From Candidatus Binataceae bacterium (GTDB lineage Bacteria > Desulfobacterota > Binatia > Binatales > Binataceae), in contig DATGHL010000014.1 in NCBI GenBank assembly GCA_035308025.1, positions 1 to 64,000 on the forward strand: a stretch of 64,000 bases of DNA, in the 5' to 3' direction. Position numbers and translations under genes: made by a program. The notes below the pieces were generated by a model. The model was not told the origin of the DNA. It was given only the letters and a program-made list of their open reading frames with translations, and ran no database searches. This document shows, one piece after another, positions 36,127 to 44,670 of the stretch (position 1 is its first letter; each line of letters starts with the position of its first letter).

Positions 36127-36477
36127 ATGGCTGGCGACAAACGCTCACAGGGGCTGGTTAAGTTCTGGTGGGTCCTGGCCGCGACGCTGGGTGCGGCAGC
36201 CGGCGCCGCCGCAGAGTCACTCTGGGGCCCTGCCAATACGCTCGGAGCGATTGCCGGAATCGGGCTGTCGCTGGCGCTCGCGGTGGGTTATCTCGAGCGG
36301 CCAATCCAGCCCGGAGCCACGACACCGCGATGGCCGCGCCCGCGCTGGCGGCAGCCGGCGCCGCGCCGCCGCCCCGAAAGCGCGAAAAGCTCCACCCCAC
36401 GCGCGAAGCTGCATGCCGTCAATGGCCGCAAGCGCGGTGCCCCGCCCGTCTCCGGGACGCCCGACGCCCGCCGCTGA
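36127..36477 (+). CDS. Small membrane protein, unknown function
   Basis: The 116-aa frame starts at an ATG preceded by GGAG-rich sequence and an AT-rich upstream stretch (36080-36100) that could hold a promoter. Two hydrophobic segments (about residues 12-30 and 36-54) suggest a membrane hairpin. The C-terminal half is basic and proline-rich (RWPRPRWRQPAPRRRP), likely cytoplasmic. I recognise no family. G+C-rich DNA makes long open frames by chance, so this is a moderate call, supported mainly by the hydrophobic pattern and start region. Confidence 0.5.
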   Translation: MAGDKRSQGLVKFWWVLAATLGAAAGAAAESLWGPANTLGAIAGIGLSLALAVGYLERPIQPGATTPRWPRPRWRQPAPRRRPESAKSSTPRAKLHAVNGRKRGAPPVSGTPDARR

Positions 36478-36549
36478 GCGAGCATCTGCGCCCGCGCCGC
36501 GAGCGCTCGCCGCCCGCGCAACGCCTCGCGAGCTTCCTCACTCCTCCCC

Positions 36550-37206
36550 TCAGCCGGCCGCCGCCTCTTCCCCACTCTCCGGCGCCAGCGGATCGATCCC
36601 CAGCAGCACGTTGCGCATCGCGTGCGCCGTCGCCCGCGTCAGCCCGCCCGTGCGTTCCAGCGCGCCGACCTGCGCGGCCGCTTCACTCTGCTGCCGCTCC
36701 AGCCGCTGCTGCATCTCCGTGAGCCAGCGCCGCTGACTGATCGTTGCCCGCCCGAGGTCGTTGATCGTCCGCGCGATGCGCGCCAGATCCGGCGTCTCCA
36801 GCGGCCGCGCGCATTCCACCAGCACGTCAAACAACCGCTGCTGCACCAGCCGCGACAGCGCCTCGGTCATGCGCCCCTCGTCGCCCTCGGCGCACTCCGC
36901 GATCACTCGCGCCTGCTCGCTGGCGCTCATCAGCGCGTCCAGTTGTTTGCGGTACCTTCTTCTGTAGCGCCCCAGCGCCGTGCGCGAAATCTGATAACCC
37001 TTCGTGGCGAGCCACGCGCTGAGTTCCGACAAACTCCAGTACGATTCGTCTGCCAGCCGTTGCTCCAGCTCCCGGCGCAACGCCAGCGGCAAGCGCACCA
37101 GCACGCTCGAACGCGACCCCAACAGCACCTGCCCCTCGCGTGCCTTGGCCAATTGCGCTTTGCCGTCCGCCGCGCCGGCCGCCTCGCGCCCGCTTTGCTT
37201 ACTCAT
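36550..37206 (-). CDS. Phage Mu gp27-like protein (DUF3486 family), orphan
   Basis: The 218-aa protein begins MSKQSGREAAG. Its core shows SELSAWLATKGYQISRTALG followed by YRKQLDALMSASEQARVIAE, then EGRMTEALSRLVQQRLFDVL and TINDLGRATISQRRW. This is the helix-turn-helix and coiled layout of DUF3486, known from gp27 of Mu-like phages. I start it at ATG 37206; the longer frame has a basic, low-quality extension. No other phage gene is visible within several kb, so this is a relic or a domesticated gene. Its DNA does not stand out in composition. Confidence 0.75.
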   Translation of the reverse strand: MSKQSGREAAGAADGKAQLAKAREGQVLLGSRSSVLVRLPLALRRELEQRLADESYWSLSELSAWLATKGYQISRTALGRYRRRYRKQLDALMSASEQARVIAECAEGDEGRMTEALSRLVQQRLFDVLVECARPLETPDLARIARTINDLGRATISQRRWLTEMQQRLERQQSEAAAQVGALERTGGLTRATAHAMRNVLLGIDPLAPESGEEAAAG

Positions 37207-37617
37207 GCTTCTTCCCGCCCGTCGCGGACTCCGCCTCCGATAAAATTTTGGCCGCCCCTCCTCTGCACAGCCCGCGCCCGTGCGCCTTCGTCCAAGGCGC
37301 GATCCCGCCGCGCGCGACGCGCCGGCGCCTCGGCTCAATCTGCGCCCCGCGCGCGCCCTTGCCTAGGGTGAAATCTTTCCCTATCGCGGCTGGCCTCAGG
37401 CGCGCCGGGATCTCGCGTCGCCAGCGGAGCGCTCCCGCGCTGAGCGAACACAGGGGACGGCCGAGTCTGCGAGGCGCGGCCAGAGTAAAGAGTCTGCGAG
37501 CTGCGTTCAAGGAAAGGAATCCCGCTTCCGCTACCTGATGGCATGCACGCCAACGTCACCCACTGTCTGACGCCCGGTTTCTCGCAGTTTCATCCTGCAC
37601 ATGGTAGACCTCCGGAT
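37207..37617. other. Intergenic stretch without a recognisable gene
   Basis: This 411-bp G+C-rich gap lies between the gp27-like gene and the divergent hydantoinase gene. Apart from the repeat at 37441-37510 I see no credible coding frame, RNA or terminator in it. The frames that do stay open here lack start signals and protein-like composition. Confidence 0.5.
37441..37510 (+). repeat. Dispersed repeat, GGCCGAGTCTGCGAGGCG type (copy 4)
   Basis: GCGAACACAGGGGACGGCC followed by GAGTCTGCGAGGCGCGGCC matches the first part of the in-gene copy at 40392 nearly base for base. A second GAGTCTGCGAGCTGCGTTCA follows directly, as in the 19041 and 25471 copies. It is intergenic here, upstream of the hydantoinase. 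Confidence 0.65.
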
Positions 37618-39048
37618 ATGCTCGATCTCCTGATTCGTGGCGCCGACGTCGTCACGCCCGACGGCGTGGGCCGCTGGACGATCGGCATCGCCGGCGAAAA
37701 AATCGTGCTCGCCGGGACCGAGCCCGCGCCGCCGCCCGCGGCCGTGCGCACGATCGACGCGATCGGCAAAATCGCCGTGCCCGGCGGCATCGAGCCGCAC
37801 GCCCATCTGGCCAGCGTGGTTGGAATGCATCCGGATGAGCGCCTGCTCACGCTCGGCCCCGAGGACGATACGCGCGGGATGGCCTTTGGCGGCGTGACGA
37901 CGCATCTGGATTTCGTTTTCGTTCACCCGAGGACCGATATTCCCACCGCGCTGGCGCGCCGCCGCACGCGCTGGGAGGGCCGCTCTTACGTCGATTACAG
38001 CTTTCATATCGCGCTCGGCGGCGCGCTGCCGCTCGGCGTCTTCGAGCAGATGGCGGAGGCGATCCAGGAGGGTTTCCCGAGCTTTAAAGTCTTCACCAAC
38101 GAAGTTCTGCCGCCGCATCCGGCGCGGATGCCGTTCAAGCTCGACTTCGGCCGCATCGGCCATGCGATGGAACGGGTGGCGCGCCACGGCGGCATCATGG
38201 TCGTGCATGCCGAGGATGAGGATCTGGTTCAATTCAACTATGAGAAATTCCGCGCCGCCGGCCGGACGCACGGCGTCAATCTTCATCTGGTGCACAGCAA
38301 GCTTTCGGAGCAACTCGCCTTCGCCCGCACGATTGCGATGGCGCGCGCGACCGGCAGCGCGGTTTATTTCGTCCATACCTCGGCGCGCGAAGGCGTCGAG
38401 GCGGTGGCCGAGGCGCGCGGCCACAATCTGCCGATTTATGCGGAAACCCTCCATCACTACGCCTGTTTCTCCGCCGCCGATTATCGCCAGCCGCGCGGCT
38501 TCTGCTACCACACCTATCCTTCGCTCAAGTTCCCCGACGATCAGGAGGCGCTGTGGGAAGGGCTCCTGCGTGACGGCGTCTCCACCGTCGCCACCGACGA
38601 ATTTCCCACCGCCCTCGAAGTCAAGCTGCGCGGCGATCAGATTGACGATGTCACCGGAGGCAACCTCGGCGCCGAGGCGCGGATGGGTATCGTCTATACG
38701 GAGGGTGTCGTCAAGCGCGGGATGTCGCTCCGGCGCTATGCCGACGTGACTTCGAGCAACGCCGCGCGCATCCTCGGCCTCTATCCGCGCAAGGGCGCGA
38801 TCGCGCCCGGCAGCGACGCCGACCTCTGTCTGATCGATCCGCAAGTGCACAAGCGCCTGAGCCGCGCGGACTTCCACGTCAGCGACTACAGTCCGTGGGA
38901 GGGCTGGGAGGTTCGCGGCTGGCCCGTGATGACGATTCTGCGCGGCCGGCCGATCGTCGAACACGGACAGTTGCTCGGCGCGCTCGGCGACGGTCAACTC
39001 GTGCCGCGCAAGATCGATCCGGTTATCCTGCGCCGCCCCGCCGGCTGA
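37618..39048 (+). CDS. Dihydropyrimidinase/D-hydantoinase-type amidohydrolase
   Basis: The 476-aa cyclic amidohydrolase has the complete binuclear metal site: His61 and His63 (EPHAHL), the carboxylated Lys157 (SFKVFT), His197 (VVHAEDED), His253 (FVHTSA) and Asp327 (VATDEFPT). It hydrolyses cyclic imides such as dihydropyrimidines or hydantoins, but the exact substrate is open. The start at 37618 (MLDLLIRGADVVTPDG) fits the family; the 25-codon extension does not. No other pyrimidine catabolism genes are adjacent. Confidence 0.88.
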   Translation: MLDLLIRGADVVTPDGVGRWTIGIAGEKIVLAGTEPAPPPAAVRTIDAIGKIAVPGGIEPHAHLASVVGMHPDERLLTLGPEDDTRGMAFGGVTTHLDFVFVHPRTDIPTALARRRTRWEGRSYVDYSFHIALGGALPLGVFEQMAEAIQEGFPSFKVFTNEVLPPHPARMPFKLDFGRIGHAMERVARHGGIMVVHAEDEDLVQFNYEKFRAAGRTHGVNLHLVHSKLSEQLAFARTIAMARATGSAVYFVHTSAREGVEAVAEARGHNLPIYAETLHHYACFSAADYRQPRGFCYHTYPSLKFPDDQEALWEGLLRDGVSTVATDEFPTALEVKLRGDQIDDVTGGNLGAEARMGIVYTEGVVKRGMSLRRYADVTSSNAARILGLYPRKGAIAPGSDADLCLIDPQVHKRLSRADFHVSDYSPWEGWEVRGWPVMTILRGRPIVEHGQLLGALGDGQLVPRKIDPVILRRPAG

Positions 39049-39243
39049 TTCGTCGGGCGGGAGCCCGATTTCCAGATTTGCCTTGCCCTCACGATGTCCG
39101 ATCGTATTCGCCTATCGGGTACGCCTAGCGTTGCCCGGATTAGGCAATTATTCGCTAACTGTTTGTTAACGCACGCACCGTTGCGAAACCTCCCATGTAC
39201 AGAAAATCATTGCCCCGTATGGCGCAAGCGCCGTAGCGGGCGT

Positions 39244-41802
39244 ATGACATTATGTATGCGCATTCAGAGGGGGATGCGGGACACGGTCGACCCGTACGCG
39301 ATCAGCGGCGAGATCGCCGACCGCATCGCACTGGCCGAGACGCCCGAATCCTCTGCAGTGCGCGAATTTGTCATGACCCGCGCGGCCGAGGGCGCGTGGA
39401 GCGCGATTAACCAGCAGTTAGCCGCCGCGCACGGCGCGCTCATCTGGTTAAGCGGACCGTCCGGCGTCGGCAAGACCCATTTTCTCAATTACGTGACGGC
39501 CTTGAACGCGCGCGCCGGGGCTTTGGCGATGCCCGCAGGCCGCCGCCTGACGCTCGCACTCAGTTTAACGGCCGAGACCGCGGCAGAGCTCGATCGCGCG
39601 ATCGCGCATCGTATCGGGAAAGCGCTGACCGGGGCCCCGTCCGATGCCGCCCTCTGGCGCAACCTGCGCGGCGCCGAGGGCTTGCGCGTTGTCCTTGATC
39701 AAGCCAAGCGTCAGGGCGTCGAAGCGGTTACCATCGCGATCGATTTTGACCTGCTCGACCCTGCGGTGGCGGCTTCGAGCCTCACCACGATGGCGGGTCT
39801 GGCGGGCGCCTTGGCGCGGCCGCGCTTTACGCTTATCGCGGCCGGACGCGCCGCTTCGTCAGTGGCCGAGGCTCGGGCTTTCGCGCTCGGCGCGCAGGCC
39901 GACGAGTTTGCCGCAGTCGCGATCGGCCGCGCCCGCCGTTTGGACGAGGCCGTGAGCGGCGATCTCCGCGACGCCTACGGCGCAGTTCAGCCCGAAGAGC
40001 AGGCTCTCGAAAGTCTCTTTCCATTCCATCCCGCGGCGGCCCAGATGCTCGTCGCGCTCGGCGGCAGTGCCGATGCGATCGCGCCGGCGGCGCGGCTCGC
40101 GCGCGAGGTGCTGCTGGAGGCGCGCGCCGCCGCGTCCCCGCACGCGCTCATATGGCCGACGCATCTGATGAGGGTCGCGGGCGTGCGCAGCGCCGTCGAG
40201 ACCCGCCTGGGCGAGCGTGGAAGCGCAGCCCACGCGCTCGCGCTGGCCGCCGCCCGTGCAATCGACGCACCGCGCCGGGCGCTGGCCGCCGAAATCGTCG
40301 AGCTCTTGACGCTCAATCACGTGATGTTCCCGCGCGAGCCGCTCACGCTCGCGCAACTCGCTGCGCGCCTCACGTTGGCGGACCAGCACAACGAAGTGAA
40401 GCGAGCACAGGGGGCGGCCGAGTCTGCGAGGCGCGGCCAAAATCAAGATGCGGCCGAGTCCTGTCTTCGGCTGAACGTCGCAGACTCCGCCACCCGCCGG
40501 AGGCGCGGCCAAAATCAAAACGCAGATCAGCTCGCAGCAATCAAAGAAGTTGCGGCCGAACTCGACAATCGCAGCGCTGGTGTAATCGTTTTCGATTCCG
40601 CGGACGCGACGCTGCGCCTTAACGAAGGCGTCGCCGCGGCTCCCGAAGTTGCCCGCTTCAATGGCGCGCTGGCATCGATGCGGAGGTTCGACGCCACTCT
40701 GATGCCGGCTGCCGAGCTCGAGGAAATGCAAGCCGCCCGCGAGCGTCTGGGTTCGGCGATGGCGGCGGCGCTTGAGAGCGCCACCGGCAACCGCGACCGA
40801 CTGCGCCAGGCGGCGCGCCACTCCGGCGCCACCCTGACCGGCGAACAGGAACAGACTTTCGCCGATTTCATCGCAATCGCCGAGGCCGGTCCGGCCGCGC
40901 TGATCGCCGCCGCGGCGATTGCCGAGAAACGCGCTGAGCTGACGCGAATCTTCGATGATTACGATTTGCTGGCGGTGCTCGCCGCCGCCACCCCGCGCCT
41001 GCGCGTAATGCGCGAGTATCTCGAGGCGATGGGGCTCCATCGCGAACTCGAAGATGATCCGCATCGCGACCCGGCCCTCGCCAAACTTGAAGCCGAATGC
41101 AAATTGCTGCTGATTGGCGCCGCCGCCGCGGTCCGCGCCCGCGCCGCGAGCGGCCTTGACGCCCTCGAGTCGCGCTTCCAGCGCTTCAAATGGACTTATG
41201 TGCCGTTCTATCGCGCCGCCCACGAGGCCTGGCGCGCGGAACTCGCGGCGGCGACAACCATTGCCGAGGATGCTGAGCGGCATCTGGCCGTACTGGCGCG
41301 ACTTAACGGGATTCGCGCGCTCGGCCCGCCGCTAGGGCTTGAACTGGCGATTGAGTTCGCGCGTCTCGCGAGCGGCGTCGCGCGCTGCACACAGGACGGC
41401 GCGCTGTCGCCGGAAATCGCGCCTGTCTGCTCGCGATGCAATTACGTCATCGGTACGCCGTCGCCGCGGCCGCCATTGGTTGAATTGTTCGGCCGGGTCC
41501 GACGCGCGCTCGAGGCCCGGCTCGCCGCGCTCTCGCAGAGCGCGATTGCGCGACTTATCGCAGAACACGATGAAGGCGGCCGCCTCGAAGGCTTTCTCAG
41601 AATCACGCAGGCCGCGCAAACCGAGGCATTGATTAGCGTGCTCGACGACGAGCTTGCAGGCTATCTGGCGCGTCTGCTCGACGAGAACCCGGCGGCAGAT
41701 TCAGCCTCGCGTGTGCGCGTGGTTCAGCCACTGCGCGTGGCGCGAGCCGACAGCCGCGGCCCGCGCTCGCATAAGGGGCAGCCGCGCAGCCGTCTCGATT
41801 AG
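39244..41802 (+). CDS. Large P-loop ATPase, BrxC/DUF6079-like by layout, with inserted repeat peptide
   Basis: The protein (852 aa from ATG 39244; ATGs at 39256 and 39274 also possible) has Walker A GPSGVGKT (71-78). A downstream SLFPFHPAAAQMLVALGG element recalls large ATPases of BREX and related systems. A winged-helix-like part follows, then a coiled region, and near the C-terminus Cys715, Cys729 and Cys732, perhaps a zinc site. Residues about 384-431 are encoded by dispersed repeat DNA (40392-40536) and are Arg/Gln/Asn-rich, unlike the flanking LAARLTLAD and QLAAIKEVAAELDN. No methylase, nuclease or BREX partner is nearby. Function unknown. Confidence 0.7.
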   Translation: MTLCMRIQRGMRDTVDPYAISGEIADRIALAETPESSAVREFVMTRAAEGAWSAINQQLAAAHGALIWLSGPSGVGKTHFLNYVTALNARAGALAMPAGRRLTLALSLTAETAAELDRAIAHRIGKALTGAPSDAALWRNLRGAEGLRVVLDQAKRQGVEAVTIAIDFDLLDPAVAASSLTTMAGLAGALARPRFTLIAAGRAASSVAEARAFALGAQADEFAAVAIGRARRLDEAVSGDLRDAYGAVQPEEQALESLFPFHPAAAQMLVALGGSADAIAPAARLAREVLLEARAAASPHALIWPTHLMRVAGVRSAVETRLGERGSAAHALALAAARAIDAPRRALAAEIVELLTLNHVMFPREPLTLAQLAARLTLADQHNEVKRAQGAAESARRGQNQDAAESCLRLNVADSATRRRRGQNQNADQLAAIKEVAAELDNRSAGVIVFDSADATLRLNEGVAAAPEVARFNGALASMRRFDATLMPAAELEEMQAARERLGSAMAAALESATGNRDRLRQAARHSGATLTGEQEQTFADFIAIAEAGPAALIAAAAIAEKRAELTRIFDDYDLLAVLAAATPRLRVMREYLEAMGLHRELEDDPHRDPALAKLEAECKLLLIGAAAAVRARAASGLDALESRFQRFKWTYVPFYRAAHEAWRAELAAATTIAEDAERHLAVLARLNGIRALGPPLGLELAIEFARLASGVARCTQDGALSPEIAPVCSRCNYVIGTPSPRPPLVELFGRVRRALEARLAALSQSAIARLIAEHDEGGRLEGFLRITQAAQTEALISVLDDELAGYLARLLDENPAADSASRVRVVQPLRVARADSRGPRSHKGQPRSRLD
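40392..40536 (+). repeat. Repeat inserted in frame within the ATPase gene (copy 5, double)
   Basis: The insert holds two units. The first is GCGAGCACAGGGGGCGGCC continuing to GCGAGGCGCGGCCAAAATCA; the second ends GGAGGCGCGGCCAAAATCA. Between them lie CGGCCGAGTCCTG and an inverted GCAGACTCCGCC. The whole insert is a multiple of three in effect, because the frame stays open. The intergenic copies at 33412 and 37441 show that this is mobile or amplified DNA rather than native coding sequence. Confidence 0.75.
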
Positions 41803-41831
41803 TCGCCAGTATTGTGGTCGGGGCGCGAGGC

Positions 41832-42065
41832 TCACGCTCGCGGTGGTGTCACTTTCGCCGGAGTGCCGGGCGGAAACGCACTCGCCCTCCGCGGGCGCGG
41901 TTTGAAATTGACGCGATCCAGCAGACGAAAGTACTGGTTGCGCAGATTCTCGCACATCCACAGAAGCGCGAGCCCAACCGTGATGCCGATCGCCGTGAAC
42001 AGTTCAATCAGCCAATGCCCGAACCGCAGTTGCTCGACCCGAAATGGCTCCTGACTCTCATTCAT
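41832..42065 (-). CDS. Small single-pass membrane protein
   Basis: From ATG 42065 the product is 77 aa. A polar N-terminus (MNESQEPFRVEQLRFG) is followed by a hydrophobic helix (HWLIELFTAIGITVGLALLW) and a basic Pro-rich tail. A GTG 15 bases earlier is an alternative start. Family unknown. It is convergent with the ATPase gene (29-bp gap). The single clear membrane helix in an otherwise polar protein argues for a real gene. Confidence 0.5.
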   Translation of the reverse strand: MNESQEPFRVEQLRFGHWLIELFTAIGITVGLALLWMCENLRNQYFRLLDRVNFKPRPRRASAFPPGTPAKVTPPRA

Positions 42066-42080
42066 TTGCTCTGAAGTCAC

Positions 42081-42544
42081 AATTCAAGGCTATGGCGTAG
42101 GGGCCTCGACTGCAAGAGCCCGCACTCGGCGGGTCCGCAGATGCGACATCGGGGCGAATTAATCAGGCTCGATGCACCGCCGGTGTCAATGAAGGTTCGC
42201 AATTTCAGCCGACGAGATCTTCAATTGGATAAGGTCTTGGCGATCGGCAGTTTCTTGGCGTCGCTTCCAACTTTTGGCGCTGCGGTCGAGAGGCTGAATG
42301 TAAACAAGAATTCCTTTTCACGGGTCGTCGCACGCGATTTTTGCTTTATCGATGAAGGTTTCGGCACAACCGCGGTATTGCGAGCGCCAATCCGAAGAAA
42401 CTGAGACCGGCTGGTACAGGCATCGAGCTTGCTCCGACTCGCGTCGCTCGATGTGTTCGGCGTTTGCAACCAGACGCTGCGGCCTCGGTTACTGCGGCTA
42501 TTCGCCGGACCAGATGGCTTGAGACGCGCATCGACTGGCGATCT
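42081..42544. other. Intergenic stretch without a recognisable gene
   Basis: This is 464 bp of slightly lower G+C. Short open frames exist on both strands but none has a start signal or protein-like pattern that I trust. It may carry the promoter of the response-regulator gene and the divergent small membrane protein, or decayed sequence linked to the truncated kinase downstream. Confidence 0.45.
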
Positions 42545-43063
42545 ATGTCTGAGCAGATAATCAGAGCCTTACTGATCGAGGATGATGCGGCCAAGGCCCG
42601 ATTCGTGCGCGAGACGATGGCCCGCGCGGAGGGCTTCGAGCTCGAATCGATTGATCAACTGGGCGAGGGCCTGATCCGCCTGCAGCAGCCGGGGGTAGAC
42701 GTCGTACTGCTCGATCTCGCGCTGGCGGACGCGCCTGGTCTGGAGGCGCTACGCTCGGTGAATGAGGCCGCGTCGCGGATTCCGATTGTGGCGCTCAGCG
42801 CGTCGGACGACCGCGCTCAGGAGCGCGACGCGGTGAAGTTCGGCGCCGAGGACGATCTGGTGATGGGCGCGTTCACTTCCGACCTGCCCGCGCGCTCGAT
42901 TCGTCACGCGATCGATCGCCGGCAGGCGCGCGATGCAATCGCCCAAACGCGCGATTCCGCGTTGGAATCCGCTCGTCTGCGCGGGGATTCGGCGCGGTTG
43001 TGCCAGGTGATTACTAATCTGGTCGGCAACGCGGTGGGGTACCCTCTGCGAGATTTCGACTAG
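42545..43063 (+). pseudogene. Receiver domain joined to a deleted histidine-kinase core
   Basis: The 172-aa frame starts MSEQIIRALLIEDDAAKARF, a receiver domain with acidic pocket (Glu12, Asp13, Asp14) and phospho-acceptor Asp57. The usual Lys of the LVKG motif is Met (DDLVMGAF). After the helix DSALESARL, where a HisKA domain should begin, it jumps to GDSARLCQVITNLVGNAVGY, a piece of the HATPase N-box, and ends. The dimerisation/phosphoacceptor histidine and most of the ATPase domain are missing. The next frame, 13 bp downstream, continues with receiver and HPt parts, so the two are probably fragments of one hybrid kinase. Confidence 0.75.
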
Positions 43064-43076
43064 CGCGGCTGAGACC

Positions 43077-44228
43077 ATGGTCGCCCTGACTACCGCCGCC
43101 GCCGGAAATCATCCGTATGACATCATTCTGATCGAAATGCAGAATCCCTCGATTGACGGCTTCACGCTGGCCCGCGCGATCAAGGCCGACGGCCGCCTCG
43201 CCCGGACGCGGCTTATAGGTACGTACGCGCTCGGCGCGCGTCCCGATGAAAACTCGATACGACCCGCCGGGATTCGCGGCCTGTTGGTCAAACCGATCAA
43301 ACAGACGCAGCTCTTTAACACTTTGAATGTGACTATGGCTGCGATTGAGGAAGCCGCCAGCGGAAACGAGGCCAGCGGCTCCGGGCGCACGCGCCGGCGC
43401 CGCGTCAGCGAACTCAAGAGCACGTTGCCCGACGAGCTGCGCGCGCGCATCCGTATCCTGCTGGTCGAGGACAACGCGGTGAACCAGCAGGTCCAACTAC
43501 GGATGCTCGAGCGGATCGGTTTTGCCGCGACGCCGGTGAACCACGGCGGCGAGGCGCTCGCCGCGCTCGCAGAACGCGCCTACTCGATCATCCTGATGGA
43601 CTGCCAGATGCCCGAGATGGATGGGTACACGGCGACGCGCGAGATCCGTCGCCGTGAGGGCAACGGCCGCCACAGCATAATCATCGGGGTCACTGCACAT
43701 GCACTCGCGGGCGATCGCGCAGAATGCCTTGCCGCGGGCATGGACGATTACGTCTCGAAACCGATCGTTCCCGAAGACCTTGCGGCCACCCTCGATAAGT
43801 GGGCCAGATTCCTCAGCGCCGGCGTCTCCCCGTCAACCCCAGCCGCCGGTATGGCGAGAATCCTGACAATGGAAGTTCTGGATCCGGAGAAACTCGCGGA
43901 ATTGCGCGAGTGCCAGCGGCCCGGCGAAACCGACTTCGTCAATAATCTGCTCAACGTCTTTGTCTGCGATCTGAGCGTGCGCCTGCAGACCATCCGGGCG
44001 GCGCTCGACCGCGGCGACCTCAAGGCCGTGCGCGACGCCGCGCATTCCTTGAAGGGGGCGTCCCGTGAACTAGGCGCGCGCCGTCTGGCCGCAGTCTGCG
44101 ATCAGGTTGAGCGCAGCGCGGGAGCCGACGGGCGTGCCGCTATTCAGCCTCTGTTAAAGGACCTCGATCGCGAAGCTAATTCTCTGCGGGACGCGCTGGA
44201 AGCGCAATTAACCGCCGCTTCGGCGTAG
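43077..44228 (+). CDS. Receiver-receiver-HPt fragment of a hybrid sensor kinase
   Basis: The 383-aa product starts with an N-terminally truncated, degenerate receiver (PYDIILIEMQNPSIDG, where the acceptor Asp is Glu). A complete receiver follows at about 120-245: ILLVEDNAVNQQ, Asp175 in LMDCQMPEMDG, Lys in DDYVSKP. A C-terminal HPt domain then carries His323 in AAHSLKGASRELG. The second receiver and the HPt look chemically intact, so the protein could still work as a phosphorelay intermediate if expressed. Together with the fragment upstream it would have been a receiver-kinase-receiver-receiver-HPt protein. Confidence 0.75.
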   Translation: MVALTTAAAGNHPYDIILIEMQNPSIDGFTLARAIKADGRLARTRLIGTYALGARPDENSIRPAGIRGLLVKPIKQTQLFNTLNVTMAAIEEAASGNEASGSGRTRRRRVSELKSTLPDELRARIRILLVEDNAVNQQVQLRMLERIGFAATPVNHGGEALAALAERAYSIILMDCQMPEMDGYTATREIRRREGNGRHSIIIGVTAHALAGDRAECLAAGMDDYVSKPIVPEDLAATLDKWARFLSAGVSPSTPAAGMARILTMEVLDPEKLAELRECQRPGETDFVNNLLNVFVCDLSVRLQTIRAALDRGDLKAVRDAAHSLKGASRELGARRLAAVCDQVERSAGADGRAAIQPLLKDLDREANSLRDALEAQLTAASA

Positions 44229-44255
44229 ACCTCAGCACGAAAAGCTGAACTGGAT

Positions 44256-44332
44256 TGGTTGCGGGGAGAGGATTTGAACCTCTGACCTCCGGGTTATGAG
44301 CCCGGCGAGCTACCAGACTGCTCCACCCCGCC
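44256..44332 (-). tRNA. Initiator tRNA-Met (CAU)
   Basis: Read on the minus strand, 77 nt including an encoded CCA. The anticodon loop CUCAUAA sits on a stem ending in three G-C pairs (GGG/CCC), and position 1 is not paired with A72. Both are initiator features. The T-arm has GGTTCAAATCC and the D-arm AGCAGTCTGGTAGCT. Length and layout match bacterial fMet tRNA. Confidence 0.95.
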
Positions 44333-44408
44333 CGCGCATAGTAACGATCGCGTCACACACGGGTCAACACAGTCCGGATTGGCAGAAGGATGATGCGGCA
44401 GTGCGCCG

Positions 44409-44588
44409 CTAATCCGCCAGCACGCGGATATTGCACTCGCGATGATGCTTCCCGAACTCATGCAACTCGCGCTCGATCGCGTTCGCATTCGGCGGTAGTT
44501 CGGTGAGCATCAGCTTGCGCGCCGCCGCCGGATCGATCCCATCGGCCTCGACCGAGAGGTTGTGATCGTCGCACATGATGAAGGCCAT
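44409..44588 (-). CDS. 59-aa conserved-looking small protein
   Basis: An ATG at 44588 has an excellent AAAGGAGAG 9 nt upstream. The frame encodes MAFIMCDDHNLSVEADGIDP and continues to IERELHEFGKHHRECNIRVL before the stop. The product is acidic at the start and His/Cys-containing near the end (HEFGKHHREC), which could bind metal. No family recognised. It is divergent from the thiolase-like gene, 82 bp away, and lies just past the tRNA. The strong ribosome-binding site is the main support. Confidence 0.6.
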   Translation of the reverse strand: MAFIMCDDHNLSVEADGIDPAAARKLMLTELPPNANAIERELHEFGKHHRECNIRVLAD

Positions 44589-44670
44589 TTGTCAGCGCTC
44601 TCCTTTGTCTGCCCGCCGGTTTGTGCTACCTCGATAACGAATCTCGCGAATTCTCAGGAGCTTACGGATC

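Noticed and set aside
39094..39243. First 50 codons of the longest ATPase frame
   Set aside because: They lack protein-like composition and lie in AT-richer DNA that looks like a promoter region. The later ATGs are more likely starts.
39244..41802. A full BREX or other named defence island around the ATPase
   Set aside because: Neighbouring genes are a hydantoinase and a small membrane protein. None of the partner genes of a named defence system is present.
42141..42404. Short open frame in the gap before the receiver gene
   Set aside because: It has no ribosome-binding site, no hydrophobic or motif pattern, and amino-acid use unlike the neighbours.
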